Below the pieces are notes generated by a model. It searched no databases. It had not been told where the DNA came from and saw only the letters and a list, made by a program, of their open reading frames with translations. A DNA stretch of 64,000 nt from Candidatus Cetobacterium colombiensis (GTDB lineage Bacteria > Fusobacteriota > Fusobacteriia > Fusobacteriales > Fusobacteriaceae), in NCBI RefSeq assembly GCF_033962415.1, contig NZ_JAVIKH010000006.1:62001-126000 (forward strand). Direction: 5' to 3'. The position numbers and the translations under genes are program-made. Below, in pieces: positions 25,135-34,720 of the stretch. The stretch's first letter is position 1. The number at the start of each line of letters is the position of its first letter.

Positions 25135-27210
25135 TTATATCTTTTTTATTGAAACAGTTGCGTATTTATAAGATGGTTCTTTTGAATAAGGATCATATAA
25201 AGCATCTGTTAATCTATTTGCTACTTCATAGTGCATAGATACAAATACTTGTCCTTTTAACATCTCATCACTAATTTTAACTTTTATATTACAACTTCCA
25301 TTTTTAGATGTAACTAAAACCATATCTTCATCTTTTAAATTTAATTTTTCTGCATCATCTTTATTTATCAATATATAATCTTCATTTGGATACGTATGTT
25401 GCACAATTGGAATATTTCTTGTTCTTGTTAGTGTATGCCAAAGTCCTATTGCTCCTCTTCCTGTTATAAGAGTAAATGGATATTTTTCATCTGGAATTTC
25501 TGGACACTCTTGAGGTTTTTCAAATATTAAATTTGCTTTTTTATTTTCTGTATAAAAATTGTAATCTTCAAATAAAATTCTATAATCATTTTCTAAAATT
25601 TCATCCTTTTTAAAAGGCCACTGAATTCCACTGCTGTTTTTTAATTTTTCATAATCTACCCCTGTTATATCACAAGGCATTCCTTCAGATATTTTCTTCA
25701 TCAAATTAAATGCATCTTCTGGAGTTTTCCAATTATCTAACTTTAATTTTTCATCTAATCCTAAAACTTTTCCTATCTCTAATATAATTTCATAATCTGA
25801 TTTTATCCCTTCTGGTGGTTCGACAACTTTTTGAACACTTCCTAATCTTCTTTCTGTATTTATAAATGTTCCCTCTTTTTCTAAAGAAGTTGCTGAAGGT
25901 AAAAATAAATCTGCCTCTTTTGCTGTTTCTGTATCTGAATATATATCTTGGACAACTAAAAAATCTATCTTTGAATTAAAATTTTCCATTGTTGTATTAT
26001 GTGGATAAGATACAACAGGGTTAGTGGCAATTACCCAAAGACCTCTAATATCTTTAGTTTCCACTTTTTCTATAATTTGATTAAATGCTAAAGTTGCCCT
26101 TTTAGGAATCAACTCTTTTTCTATTTCTAAAACATTACTAATAAACTCTCTATCTTTTTCAGAATCAAATTTTCTCCCTGCAAAAAGACAAGTTTCAGCA
26201 CTATAAAGTCTTGATCCCATTGCATTACATTGACCTGTTAAAGAATTTGGACCACACCCTTTTTTTCCTATTTTTTTCATTAAAAGACATATGTTTGTAA
26301 TAGCTTCTGCTGTTCTTGTAGCTTCAAAACTTTGATTTACTCCCATTGTCCACCAAAAAGAAACCTTATCTTTTTTATAAATCTCTTCTCCTAAATCTAT
26401 TAAAACTTTTTTATCAATACCACACTTCTCCCTTGATCCATCTAATGTATAATCTTTTACAAACTTTTTAAATTCATCAAAATTATTTAAGTTTTCTTTA
26501 GCAAATTTTTCATCTACATATTCTTCCTCTATTAGATAATTAGCCAATGCATATAAAAAATATAAATCTCCTTTTGGTTTTATTGAAATCCAAGTTTTAG
26601 CACAATTTGCCGTCTCTGTTTTCCTAGGATCAATTACAACTAATTCCACATTTTTATTTTCTTTTCTAAATCTCCACCAAGGAACTGGATGACTTATAGC
26701 TGGATTAGCTCCTATGAAAATAGCTAAATCAGTTGTCATTAAATCATCCCATGAATATGGTGGAGAATCAAATCCAAAAGATTGATTATAAGCTACTGCT
26801 GCTGTTGCCATGCAAAGTCTTGTATTTCCATCTCCTTCCATTCCCATTCCAAATCTTCCTACATATCCTAAAAGAGCCATCTCCTCTAATGGTATTTGTC
26901 CTGTACTTAAAAAAGCCAATGACCCTTCTCCATATTTTTCATTTATATCTTTAAATTTTTTTCCAATTATTTCATAAGCTTCTTCCCAAGATATTGGATT
27001 CATTTTCCCATTTTCATCTCTCAATAAGGGAGTTGTTACTCTATGTTCCATTGAATTTTGATAAGCTAAATTCTTCCCTTTTATACACGCTAACCCTTTA
27101 TTTACTGGATAATCAGCTACTGGCTTACATGATAATATTTTATTTTCATCCACTTCAAATTCTAAACTACATCCTGTAGCACAAAAACTACATGTTGTTT
27201 GTACCTTCAT
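25135..27210 (-). CDS. molybdopterin oxidoreductase, assimilatory nitrate reductase/formate dehydrogenase-like
   Basis: This 691-residue protein has the N-terminal 4Fe-4S motif (Cys7, Cys10, Cys14, Cys42) and bis-MGD binding segments. Cys133 in GNTRLCMATA is in the place of the molybdenum ligand; this wording resembles NasA/NarB/NapA nitrate reductases, whereas formate dehydrogenases usually read RVC/U-H. WVIATNPVVSYP, ATSLEKEGTFINTERR and the C-terminal TGRGAIGLWHTLTRT are family segments. No twin-arginine signal is present, so it is cytoplasmic. It lies with a TDT carrier and beside moeA-mobAB. Nitrate is the best guess; another oxyanion is possible. Confidence 0.85.
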   Translation of the reverse strand: MKVQTTCSFCATGCSLEFEVDENKILSCKPVADYPVNKGLACIKGKNLAYQNSMEHRVTTPLLRDENGKMNPISWEEAYEIIGKKFKDINEKYGEGSLAFLSTGQIPLEEMALLGYVGRFGMGMEGDGNTRLCMATAAVAYNQSFGFDSPPYSWDDLMTTDLAIFIGANPAISHPVPWWRFRKENKNVELVVIDPRKTETANCAKTWISIKPKGDLYFLYALANYLIEEEYVDEKFAKENLNNFDEFKKFVKDYTLDGSREKCGIDKKVLIDLGEEIYKKDKVSFWWTMGVNQSFEATRTAEAITNICLLMKKIGKKGCGPNSLTGQCNAMGSRLYSAETCLFAGRKFDSEKDREFISNVLEIEKELIPKRATLAFNQIIEKVETKDIRGLWVIATNPVVSYPHNTTMENFNSKIDFLVVQDIYSDTETAKEADLFLPSATSLEKEGTFINTERRLGSVQKVVEPPEGIKSDYEIILEIGKVLGLDEKLKLDNWKTPEDAFNLMKKISEGMPCDITGVDYEKLKNSSGIQWPFKKDEILENDYRILFEDYNFYTENKKANLIFEKPQECPEIPDEKYPFTLITGRGAIGLWHTLTRTRNIPIVQHTYPNEDYILINKDDAEKLNLKDEDMVLVTSKNGSCNIKVKISDEMLKGQVFVSMHYEVANRLTDALYDPYSKEPSYKYATVSIKKI

Positions 27211-27356
27211 AAATATCCTCCATTTGATTTTAAGTCTTTATAATTCTTATTCATATTTTTCTTTTTTTTCCTTTTATTTAAATTTAATAAAAAGGAGACT
27301 CGAATCTTTCTTGGTAAAATGTTTCAAAGATATTTTTATAGAGGATGTGATGTATT

Positions 27357-28289
27357 ATGTTTAAATTTTTCACTAGAAAAATGGTAATACCATTGTTTTT
27401 ATTAGCAGTGTCCTCTTTTTCTAAAGCAGCTATTATTGAAAAAGAGCTTTTGTACGATAAATATACTTTACCAGATACATATATTGTTAAAATTGGAGAT
27501 AATTATACCCAAAGAAGAGGATATGATTGGAATAGAATTTCTAATATATTAGATGGAATTGATGGGTTTTTATCTGATGGAACTTTAGTTGGTAGTTTAA
27601 AAAACTACAAAAATGTAAATGGAAAACCTGCTGCTGCTATGAACATGAAATCCTCTCCTGAATCAGATATATATGGAGTAAGAAGAACTCAAGGAATTCC
27701 ACTATATTCACAAGGTAATTTAAATAAACCTGAAAGATATGCTTGGGATGGTAGCTTAGTTAAAATTTTATCTAAAGAAGGAAGTTTTACCAAAGTGCAA
27801 GTTAAAGATATTGAAGGAACTTGGCTAATTCCAAATAGATATGTTGAAACTTTATCACCTCGTAAATTTAATAAAGTTGTAATTATAAATAGAAATTTTC
27901 AAAATGTAGTTACACTTGAAAGAGTTGGAGGAATTTGGAAAATTAGAAGTAAGAACCCTATTACTACAGGAAAAAATAAACTTCCATATAGTTATGCTAC
28001 ACCTTTAGGTACTTTCGTTGCTCAAAATAAATTGAGAAGAATGGACTATATGAAGTTTGGAAATGAAAATGAACCTGGTGGTTATGCTCCTTATGCAACA
28101 AGATTTTCTGGTGGTGGATATTTTCACGGTTTCCCAGTAGATTTACCTAGAAAAGATATTATAGAATACAGTAACTCTTTGGGTTCTTTACCTATTTCTC
28201 ATATGTGCGTTAGATCTTCTGCTTCTCATGCTCAATTTGTTTACAATTGGGGAGAAGTAGACAAAACTCTTTTCATTGTTATAGAATAA
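27357..28289 (+). CDS. L,D-transpeptidase (YkuD domain) with signal peptide
   Basis: The 310-residue protein has a signal peptide (MFKFFTRKM..SSFSKA), a central SH3-like stretch (about 100-165) and a C-terminal YkuD domain with a His in YFHGF and the catalytic Cys284 in SHMCVRSS, the usual SHGCVR motif with Met in place of Gly. It would form 3-3 peptide crosslinks, attach lipoproteins to peptidoglycan, or tailor wall peptides. It is a single-gene unit ending in a terminator. The ribosome site GAGG is 12 bases from the ATG, a long spacing, but a stop codon rules out an earlier ATG. Confidence 0.88.
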   Translation: MFKFFTRKMVIPLFLLAVSSFSKAAIIEKELLYDKYTLPDTYIVKIGDNYTQRRGYDWNRISNILDGIDGFLSDGTLVGSLKNYKNVNGKPAAAMNMKSSPESDIYGVRRTQGIPLYSQGNLNKPERYAWDGSLVKILSKEGSFTKVQVKDIEGTWLIPNRYVETLSPRKFNKVVIINRNFQNVVTLERVGGIWKIRSKNPITTGKNKLPYSYATPLGTFVAQNKLRRMDYMKFGNENEPGGYAPYATRFSGGGYFHGFPVDLPRKDIIEYSNSLGSLPISHMCVRSSASHAQFVYNWGEVDKTLFIVIE

Positions 28290-28290
28290 G

Positions 28291-28320
28291 AAAAAGGAAC
28301 CTTTTTTAAGGTTCCTTTTA
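28291..28320. terminator. bidirectional terminator
   Basis: AAAAAGGAACC pairs with GGTTCCTTTT around a T-rich loop between convergent genes. Confidence 0.85.
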
Positions 28321-30006
28321 TATCATACTTGAATAATAATCTACAAATGTGTACTCTTCCCACTTACCTTTTATAACATTTAAAACTCTTTTATTATTAT
28401 ACTGAACTAAAATTTCTCTATTTTTTATCAATTTTTCTATATCCTCTTTAAATTTATTATTTTGTTCATCTAAAGTATTTAAATTGAGATATTTAGAATA
28501 TCCTTTTAATTTATAAATTGTTTCATAGTTTTGAGTTCCACCGTAATTTTTTAAAATCCAATAGTTTTCTAACTCTTTATCTAAATTATAATCTAAAGTT
28601 ATATTTTTACTTAAAATAAGTTCACCTATTTTGTACTCTTCCTTATTTAAAATATTTTTTTCTATAAACTTTCTCATATCATCTTTTCCACCATACCTTG
28701 TATAATAAAGATAACTCTGACTAATTTTAAGATATTGTTTATCTAAATTTTTTTCAATTTCATTCTCTTGAAACACAACAAAAATAGGCAAGTAAATATC
28801 TAAAAGATAACTATATATAAGTTCTTTCACTGTCAAAAGTCTATTTTCTTTCTTACGATAATATCTTGAATATCTCACACAGTCTTCAACAATTTCATCT
28901 AAATTTAATTCTTTAAAAGATATGTTTAATTGTTCTGATTTTACTATAATTTCCTCTTTATAAAAATTATACACTTGTTCAAACCATCTTTGCATTCCAA
29001 CTATAAATCCAGGTATGTTATTATTTAAACTAAATAGGGCGATCTCTCCAATAACTAAAGTTTCTCTTCTAAACTGCTTTTTAGAATACTCTCTAATTGC
29101 TTTTATTTTTCCTTTTGTATCGTCATTATAAAAAAGTATTTTATCAATATAGTATAATTTTCTAAAATCATCTATTAAAAAACTATCCAAATTTATATCT
29201 GTTTCTAAATTTTTTATTAATAATATTTTATTTCTGTTAATATAATCTACTAAAGTATTTAAATAACCTCTTTCATATTTATTCCCCATTTTATAGCTAT
29301 TTTTATATTTTAAATATTCTACAAAAATATCGCCATTTTTTTCAGCTTCCATTTTTTTAAAGTTAGCTACTAATATATTTACTATTGGAATAAAAACTCT
29401 TTGATACCAAGTGATTGATCTTTCTAATCCCTCTTCACCTAATGAGTATAAGTCTAAAAATTTTCTAACTTCTTCTCTTAAATCTTTATAGGAATCAACT
29501 CTTGAGCACTCTATATTTTTCAATCCACTTTCTTTTTCAAAACTAAATCGTTCTCTTGAAAGCAAATCTAAATCCTCATTTTTCTCTGAGAAAAACTCAT
29601 ATACTTCCGCTTCAATAGAATGAAAATTTAAATTTTTCCCTACAGAAACTCTATGATTTCCATCATATACGTAGTATTCTTCTCTCACTTTATAAAGAAT
29701 TACAGGTGGTAAACTTCCTGTTTCTAAATATTTTAAATAAACTGCTGACCATCTACCTTTAGATTCATCTCTCAAAGGATTAAAATCTTTATCAAAATCT
29801 TGAGCTTTTTCAACTGTTCCTATAACTTTACTTAAAGGTACTTCTCTTACACCTAAATAAACTCTATTTGATAACTGATCCTCCTTCTCAACAGTTTTAA
29901 ACTCCTTTAATTTTTTATTATCTCTATCAAAAAAATTGAATCTGGTCTTTCTCAAAGCTTTTTTGAAAGCTAACTCTGCATCTTCTTTATCAATATTATA
30001 CTTCAT
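28318..30006 (-). CDS. ParB/Srx-like N-terminal domain protein of unknown function
   Basis: This 562-residue soluble protein has a ParB/sulfiredoxin-type fold near the N-terminus: LSKVIGTVEKAQDFDKDF, SLPPVILYKVREEYYVYDG and the hallmark DGNHRV at residues 115-120. The remaining 430 residues are charged, helical and not recognised. No chromosome-partition HTH is seen after the ParB fold, so it is not a standard ParB. The gene begins 12 bases downstream of a phosphoesterase gene. The ParB-like fold can act as a nucleotide-binding or hydrolysing module, which would fit the partner, but function is unknown. Confidence 0.65.
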   Translation of the reverse strand: MKYNIDKEDAELAFKKALRKTRFNFFDRDNKKLKEFKTVEKEDQLSNRVYLGVREVPLSKVIGTVEKAQDFDKDFNPLRDESKGRWSAVYLKYLETGSLPPVILYKVREEYYVYDGNHRVSVGKNLNFHSIEAEVYEFFSEKNEDLDLLSRERFSFEKESGLKNIECSRVDSYKDLREEVRKFLDLYSLGEEGLERSITWYQRVFIPIVNILVANFKKMEAEKNGDIFVEYLKYKNSYKMGNKYERGYLNTLVDYINRNKILLIKNLETDINLDSFLIDDFRKLYYIDKILFYNDDTKGKIKAIREYSKKQFRRETLVIGEIALFSLNNNIPGFIVGMQRWFEQVYNFYKEEIIVKSEQLNISFKELNLDEIVEDCVRYSRYYRKKENRLLTVKELIYSYLLDIYLPIFVVFQENEIEKNLDKQYLKISQSYLYYTRYGGKDDMRKFIEKNILNKEEYKIGELILSKNITLDYNLDKELENYWILKNYGGTQNYETIYKLKGYSKYLNLNTLDEQNNKFKEDIEKLIKNREILVQYNNKRVLNVIKGKWEEYTFVDYYSSMI

Positions 30007-30017
30007 TTATACTCCTC

Positions 30018-30614
30018 CTAAGAAAAATCCAAGTCCAAAACTTTATAACCAAAAACATTTATTATTTTGGTATTTTCTAGCTGACTCTCTTGAATTTCAT
30101 GGTGACTTTTTAAATGAATATGCCCATGTAGCCAATATTTCGGCTTTAATAGATCTATAGCTTTTCTATAACTATTAAATCCTTTATGAATTGGGTCATC
30201 CCCCTCGTTTATTCCTCCAACAGGAGAGTGACTAATAACTAAATCCACTGTTTTAAACATTGTTTTAACATAACTTTTCATCACCATAAAAAACACATCT
30301 TTTTCTCTATACTGATGTGGTCCCATGGAATATCTTTGACTTCCATCAAAACCAACTATTTTTATACCTTTTACAGTACAATTTTCTCCAGAGTCTAAAT
30401 TTTTACAAAAACTTATATCATGATCTCCAGCATAAATATGATTACCATTTACATAAACTAATTCCTTATTCAAAACTGTAAAAAGATAATCTAAATATCT
30501 ATTGCTTACATCCCCACAAGATACTATTAACTCTATATCTTTAAACATCTCTTTTAAAGTTTCAGGAGAATATTTTTCTAAAGTTGCTTCATCACTAACT
30601 GCTAATATTTTCAT
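30018..30614 (-). CDS. calcineurin-like metallophosphoesterase
   Basis: The 198-residue protein carries four of the five metallophosphoesterase motifs: CGDVSNRYL near 33, VNGNHIY near 55, ISHSPVGG near 127 and LHGHIHL near 160. The first motif is VSDEA where most members have D-x-H, so one metal ligand is changed; an SDE version is known in this superfamily. No signal peptide is visible. It is the first gene of a two-gene unit with the ParB-like protein. Substrate unknown. Confidence 0.85.
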   Translation of the reverse strand: MKILAVSDEATLEKYSPETLKEMFKDIELIVSCGDVSNRYLDYLFTVLNKELVYVNGNHIYAGDHDISFCKNLDSGENCTVKGIKIVGFDGSQRYSMGPHQYREKDVFFMVMKSYVKTMFKTVDLVISHSPVGGINEGDDPIHKGFNSYRKAIDLLKPKYWLHGHIHLKSHHEIQESQLENTKIINVFGYKVLDLDFS

Positions 30615-30636
30615 CTTCTACTCCTAGTTTTATAAC

Positions 30637-30670
30637 AACAAAAACTACCATAGCAAAATATGGTAGTTTT
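30637..30670 (-). terminator. terminator of the maltodextrin operon
   Basis: AAAACTACCATA pairs with TATGGTAGTTTT, followed on the minus strand by T-rich sequence, just past glgP. Confidence 0.85.
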
Positions 30671-30678
30671 CATATATT

Positions 30679-33060
30679 TTAGATTTTTTGAGAGGCAATT
30701 TTCCAAATTTCTTTAGCGTATTCTTCTATCGTTCTATCTGATGAGAATTTTCCACCATTTGATATATTTATCCAAGCTTTTTTAGCCCATACTTTTCTAT
30801 CTGCAAAATCTTTATTTATTTTCTCTTGTGTTTTTCTAAAATCTTCAAAATCCTCTAGCACAAAATATTGATCAGGTTTATGCCAAGAAGCTCCTTTTAA
30901 TAATGAATCATACAGTTCCTTATAAAGTCCTGTTCCTTCATCATTTAAAGTCCCATCAATTAAAGCGTCTACAACTCTTTTTAATCCTTTTGTTTTTTCA
31001 TAAGGAACATGTGGGTCGTAACCTTTTTTCTTTAACTCTTCAATATCTTCTACCTTTAATCCAAAAATATAGTTATTTTCTATTCCTGCTTCCTCTACAA
31101 TTTCCACATTAGCACCATCTAATGTACCAAATGTTAAAGCACCATTTATCATAAACTTCATATTTCCTGTTCCTGAGGCTTCTTTTCCTGCTGTTGATAT
31201 CTGTTCTGAAATATCAGCTGCTGGGAATAAAAGTGCTGCTGAAGATACATTATAGTTTTCTATAAATACAACTTTTATCATATCTTTTATCTCTGGATCA
31301 TTATTTATAATTTGAGCAACTTCATTTATCAATCTGATTGTTCCTTTTGCTCTCATATATCCAGGAGCAGATTTTGCACCAAATATATATGTTACTGGAT
31401 GAATCTCCATATTTGGATTCTCTTTTAATCTATAGTATAAGTCTAAAATATGTAAAATATTTAAAAGCTGTCTTTTATACTCGTGAAGTCTTTTAATTTG
31501 TATGTCAAATATAGAATCAGGATTTATCTTTATTCCCTGTGTCTTTTCTATAAACTGAGCTAACTGTTTTTTCTTTTCAGATTTTATTTCTAAAAATCTA
31601 TCTGTTACTTTTTCATCTGCTACATACTTCTCTAAGTTTTTCATTTGAGAGAAATCCGTAATCCATTTATCTCCAATAAGCTCTGTTATAAGTTTTGATA
31701 ACTCTGGATTTGCTTCTAACAACCATCTTCTTTGAGTAATTCCATTTGTTTTATTTAAAAATCTCTCTGGGAATAACTCGTACCACTCTTTTAATTCAAT
31801 GTGCTTTAATATATCTGTATGTAAAGCTGCAACTCCATTAGTTGCAAACGATCCATAGATTGCAAGCCATGCCATATGAATTAAATTTCCTTGAATTATT
31901 GACATTCTCTCTCTTCTTTCTTTATCTTTAGGGAATTTCTCCTCTAAAAGATCTAAAAATTGGAAGTGAATTCTCTGTGTTATTTGGAAAATTCTTGGAA
32001 CTACTTCTTCATATAGACCAATCCACCATTTTTCTAAAGCTTCTGATAATATTGTATGGTTTGTATAAGCAAATGTTTTTTGAGCAATAGCCCAAGCATC
32101 ATTCCATAAAAGACCTTCCACATCACATAAAATTCTCATAAGTTCAGGAATAGCAATTACAGGGTGTGTATCATTCAATTGAATTGATACAAATTCTGGT
32201 AATTTTTCAAAGTCTGTTCCGTGAATTTTTTTAAACTTTCTAATTATATCTTGTAATGAAGCCGATGTAAAAAAGTATTGTTGTTTTAATCTTAATTTTT
32301 TACCTTCATTTGTTGAATCGTTTGGATACAAAATTCTTGATATATCTTCTGCTGCATTCACATCTTTTAAAGCTTCATCATAGTCTTGATCATTAAAAGC
32401 TTTTAAATTTAACTCTTCCATCGCTTTAGCTTCCCAAAGTCTTAAAGTATTAACATTTTTTGTTCCATAACCAATAACTGGCATATCATAAGGAACTGCT
32501 CTAACTTTCCCATCTCCAAACTCTACAACAACTTCTTCACATGGTCTACATATAGTCCAAACATCACCATATCTTAACCATGTTTCTGGAGTTTCAACTT
32601 GAAATCCATCAACTATTTTTTGTTTGAAAATTCCATTTTTGTATTTTATTCCATACCCTTGTCCTGGCAAGTTTAAAGTTACAAGAGAGTCCATAAAGCA
32701 TGCTGCAAGTCTTCCCAATCCTCCATTTCCAAGACCTGCATCCTCTTCTGTAGCTTCAACAGAGTTTAAATCAAATCCTATCTCTTTTAATATTTCTTTT
32801 ACCTCTTTATCTAATCCTAAGTTTATTAGATTATTTCCTAAGGCTCTTCCCATTAAAAATTCTGCTGAGAAATAGAAAGCCTGCTTCCCTGTCTCATATT
32901 TTTTTCTAGTTTCTAACCAATTTTTTGATATAGTTTCAAGCAAAGCTTTACTTAATCCTTGGTAAATTTCAAACTCATTAGCTTCATCAATACTTTTATT
33001 GAATAAAACTCCCACTTGATTTTCTATTTTACTTTTTAAAAGACTTTTTTCAATTAGCAT
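30679..33060 (-). CDS. glgP: glycogen/maltodextrin phosphorylase
   Basis: The 793-residue protein has family signatures throughout: FSAEFLMGRALGNNL near 63, EEDAGLGNGGLGRLAACF near 103, VQLNDTHP-like SIQLNDTHP near 290, IKRLHEYKRQLLN near 510, and the PLP lysine in EASGTGNMKFMINGAL near 645. It releases glucose-1-phosphate from alpha-1,4-glucans in the cytoplasm. As the last gene of the malE-malF-malG-trmB operon, it most likely degrades imported maltodextrin (MalP role) as well as stored glycogen. Confidence 0.93.
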   Translation of the reverse strand: MLIEKSLLKSKIENQVGVLFNKSIDEANEFEIYQGLSKALLETISKNWLETRKKYETGKQAFYFSAEFLMGRALGNNLINLGLDKEVKEILKEIGFDLNSVEATEEDAGLGNGGLGRLAACFMDSLVTLNLPGQGYGIKYKNGIFKQKIVDGFQVETPETWLRYGDVWTICRPCEEVVVEFGDGKVRAVPYDMPVIGYGTKNVNTLRLWEAKAMEELNLKAFNDQDYDEALKDVNAAEDISRILYPNDSTNEGKKLRLKQQYFFTSASLQDIIRKFKKIHGTDFEKLPEFVSIQLNDTHPVIAIPELMRILCDVEGLLWNDAWAIAQKTFAYTNHTILSEALEKWWIGLYEEVVPRIFQITQRIHFQFLDLLEEKFPKDKERRERMSIIQGNLIHMAWLAIYGSFATNGVAALHTDILKHIELKEWYELFPERFLNKTNGITQRRWLLEANPELSKLITELIGDKWITDFSQMKNLEKYVADEKVTDRFLEIKSEKKKQLAQFIEKTQGIKINPDSIFDIQIKRLHEYKRQLLNILHILDLYYRLKENPNMEIHPVTYIFGAKSAPGYMRAKGTIRLINEVAQIINNDPEIKDMIKVVFIENYNVSSAALLFPAADISEQISTAGKEASGTGNMKFMINGALTFGTLDGANVEIVEEAGIENNYIFGLKVEDIEELKKKGYDPHVPYEKTKGLKRVVDALIDGTLNDEGTGLYKELYDSLLKGASWHKPDQYFVLEDFEDFRKTQEKINKDFADRKVWAKKAWINISNGGKFSSDRTIEEYAKEIWKIASQKI

Positions 33061-33079
33061 ATTTCATTCTCCCTATTTA

Positions 33080-33916
33080 TTAATTTTCATTTAATTTTTT
33101 CATAAGTTCTTGAATCTCTAATTCCTTTTTCTCTAATTCTGCTTTTAATCTAGCTTTTTCTTTTAATTGTCTGATTATTTCATCTTTGCTATTTATCTCA
33201 TTAGTTAATTTATTATTCTCAGCTTTTATATTTTTTAGCTCTTTTGTTTCTTGAGTGTTAGTTTTAACTACTTTTTTATTTGCTTTAACTTGTAATAGTT
33301 GTTGTACTTCTTTTGAATTTGTATTATTTCCAAAGTATATATTTGGTGTTATAATTGGTCCTTTTTTAGAATCTAAATTTATAGGAATAATCATCCTTGC
33401 ATAATCTTTTGCTGAACCTTCCCCTTCAAATAAAGATTTGTTTATAAATATATCTTGAGAATTTGTTGAAGTTCCAAATAAAACTTTTAAATTATCTACT
33501 GGAACTAACTTAGCTGAAGTTGATTCTCCAGGTCTTAATCCAAAGTCTAAAGCTTTATTATAAAATCCTTTAGATTTTTCATTCATATCAAAAAGTCTTT
33601 GCTCTTTCCCATTGAAACCGATATATTTAGCATCTGACCAATTTATAAATATAACCTCTTTTGATGTATTCTTTACTAAAACATCTATACTATCTTTATT
33701 AAAAGTAATATCCATAAAGAATCTATCTGTAGATATTTGATTGTTTTTTAAAATTAACGGATAATCTCTTAATGTGGTATCCCTTACACCATAAATTTTT
33801 ACACCTTGCTCTTTTACTATGGAATTTTCTCCCTTTACAGCTGTTGTAGATGTTGATGTACATCCTGTTATTACAAGTGTTGATAATAAAGCTCCTAAAA
33901 AAAATAGATTTTTCAT
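33080..33916 (-). CDS. lipoprotein with C-terminal coiled coil, unknown function
   Basis: The signal ends LVITGC, with Cys19 the lipid-modified residue. Residues 40-200 look like a beta-rich extracytoplasmic domain, and residues 205-278 form a charged coiled coil (LKNIKAENNKLTNEINSK, LKEKARLKAELEKKELE). It is embedded between glgP and the TrmB-type gene in the maltodextrin operon, so it may be a surface or periplasmic accessory, but no family is recognised and no carbohydrate-binding motif is visible. Confidence 0.7.
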   Translation of the reverse strand: MKNLFFLGALLSTLVITGCTSTSTTAVKGENSIVKEQGVKIYGVRDTTLRDYPLILKNNQISTDRFFMDITFNKDSIDVLVKNTSKEVIFINWSDAKYIGFNGKEQRLFDMNEKSKGFYNKALDFGLRPGESTSAKLVPVDNLKVLFGTSTNSQDIFINKSLFEGEGSAKDYARMIIPINLDSKKGPIITPNIYFGNNTNSKEVQQLLQVKANKKVVKTNTQETKELKNIKAENNKLTNEINSKDEIIRQLKEKARLKAELEKKELEIQELMKKLNEN

Positions 33917-33937
33917 CTAACTCCCCTCTCTCTTCTC

Positions 33938-34711
33938 TTAAAAATCTAATGTCATTATTTTATTAATACCCTTACCGAAAGTATCTTCTAACTTCATTAA
34001 ATGGATATCATTTTTTATATGCTCTGTTACTATATTTACCAAAAGTTTATTTTCTGAATAAGTTCCACAAAATTCACCTTCGTAATTACTAGCTATTATT
34101 GCTGTTGATAAATCAACTGCCATCATTATTCTTTTTTCAGAATCAGTTACATTAGAATTAAAACTATCTCTTATATATGTTTCCAATCCTAGGCTCATAT
34201 AATCAATTGAATTAAAACTAAATAGTATTACTCTAACTCCTTTTTCTTTTAATTTTTTAAACTCTTTTTCAAATTCGAAAAGATCTAAATTAGTATTTAT
34301 ATAAACAATTTTTTCTGCTTTTTTTAATATATTTCTAATTTTTTCTTTTACATCTTCAAAAGAGTTTAAGTTATAAAATTGTTTTTGTTTACCACTTATC
34401 TCTACTTTATTTAACTCATCTTTTAAAAATCTTGTGGCTGTATTTACATCTTTTTTATAACTTTCAAAAAGTTCATTTAAATCTATAGTTTCATATAAAG
34501 TTATCTCTTTATCTAAATAAGAATTTATATAACCTTTCTTTTGTAAAATATCTAAATTTTGGTAAACTGTCGTTCTTGGATATCCAAGAGCCTTAGCGAC
34601 TTGAGAACCGTTAGCTCCTGGATTTTTTATTAATTCTAAAAATACCTCTGCTTCTTTTCTACCAAAACCTATTTTTTCTAAATTTTCTAAAATTCTTTCG
34701 TTTTCTATCAA
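33938..34711 (-). CDS. TrmB-family transcriptional regulator of maltodextrin genes
   Basis: The 257-residue protein has the TrmB winged helix at the N-terminus (LENLEKIGFGRKEAEVFLEL, then GANGSQVAKALGYPRTTVYQ, NLDILQKKGYI), a coiled-coil linker near 85-105 and a C-terminal domain resembling the phospholipase-D-like TrmB regulatory module (KAEKIVYINTNLDLF, VRVILFSFN). TrmB proteins control sugar genes, best known from archaea. It follows malG by 9 bases in the operon it probably controls; the shared operators at 37785 and 37948 are the likely targets. Confidence 0.85.
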   Translation of the reverse strand: MIENERILENLEKIGFGRKEAEVFLELIKNPGANGSQVAKALGYPRTTVYQNLDILQKKGYINSYLDKEITLYETIDLNELFESYKKDVNTATRFLKDELNKVEISGKQKQFYNLNSFEDVKEKIRNILKKAEKIVYINTNLDLFEFEKEFKKLKEKGVRVILFSFNSIDYMSLGLETYIRDSFNSNVTDSEKRIMMAVDLSTAIIASNYEGEFCGTYSENKLLVNIVTEHIKNDIHLMKLEDTFGKGINKIMTLDF

Positions 34712-34720
34712 AACTTCCTC

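Noticed and set aside
25135-27210. Formate dehydrogenase with selenocysteine
   Set aside because: The metal ligand position is Cys in NTRLCMATA, no in-frame TGA interrupts the gene, and the motif wording is nearer nitrate reductases.
28318-30006. Chromosome-partition ParB
   Set aside because: It has a DGNHRV motif, but no ParB HTH, no parA neighbour and a long unrelated C-terminal region.
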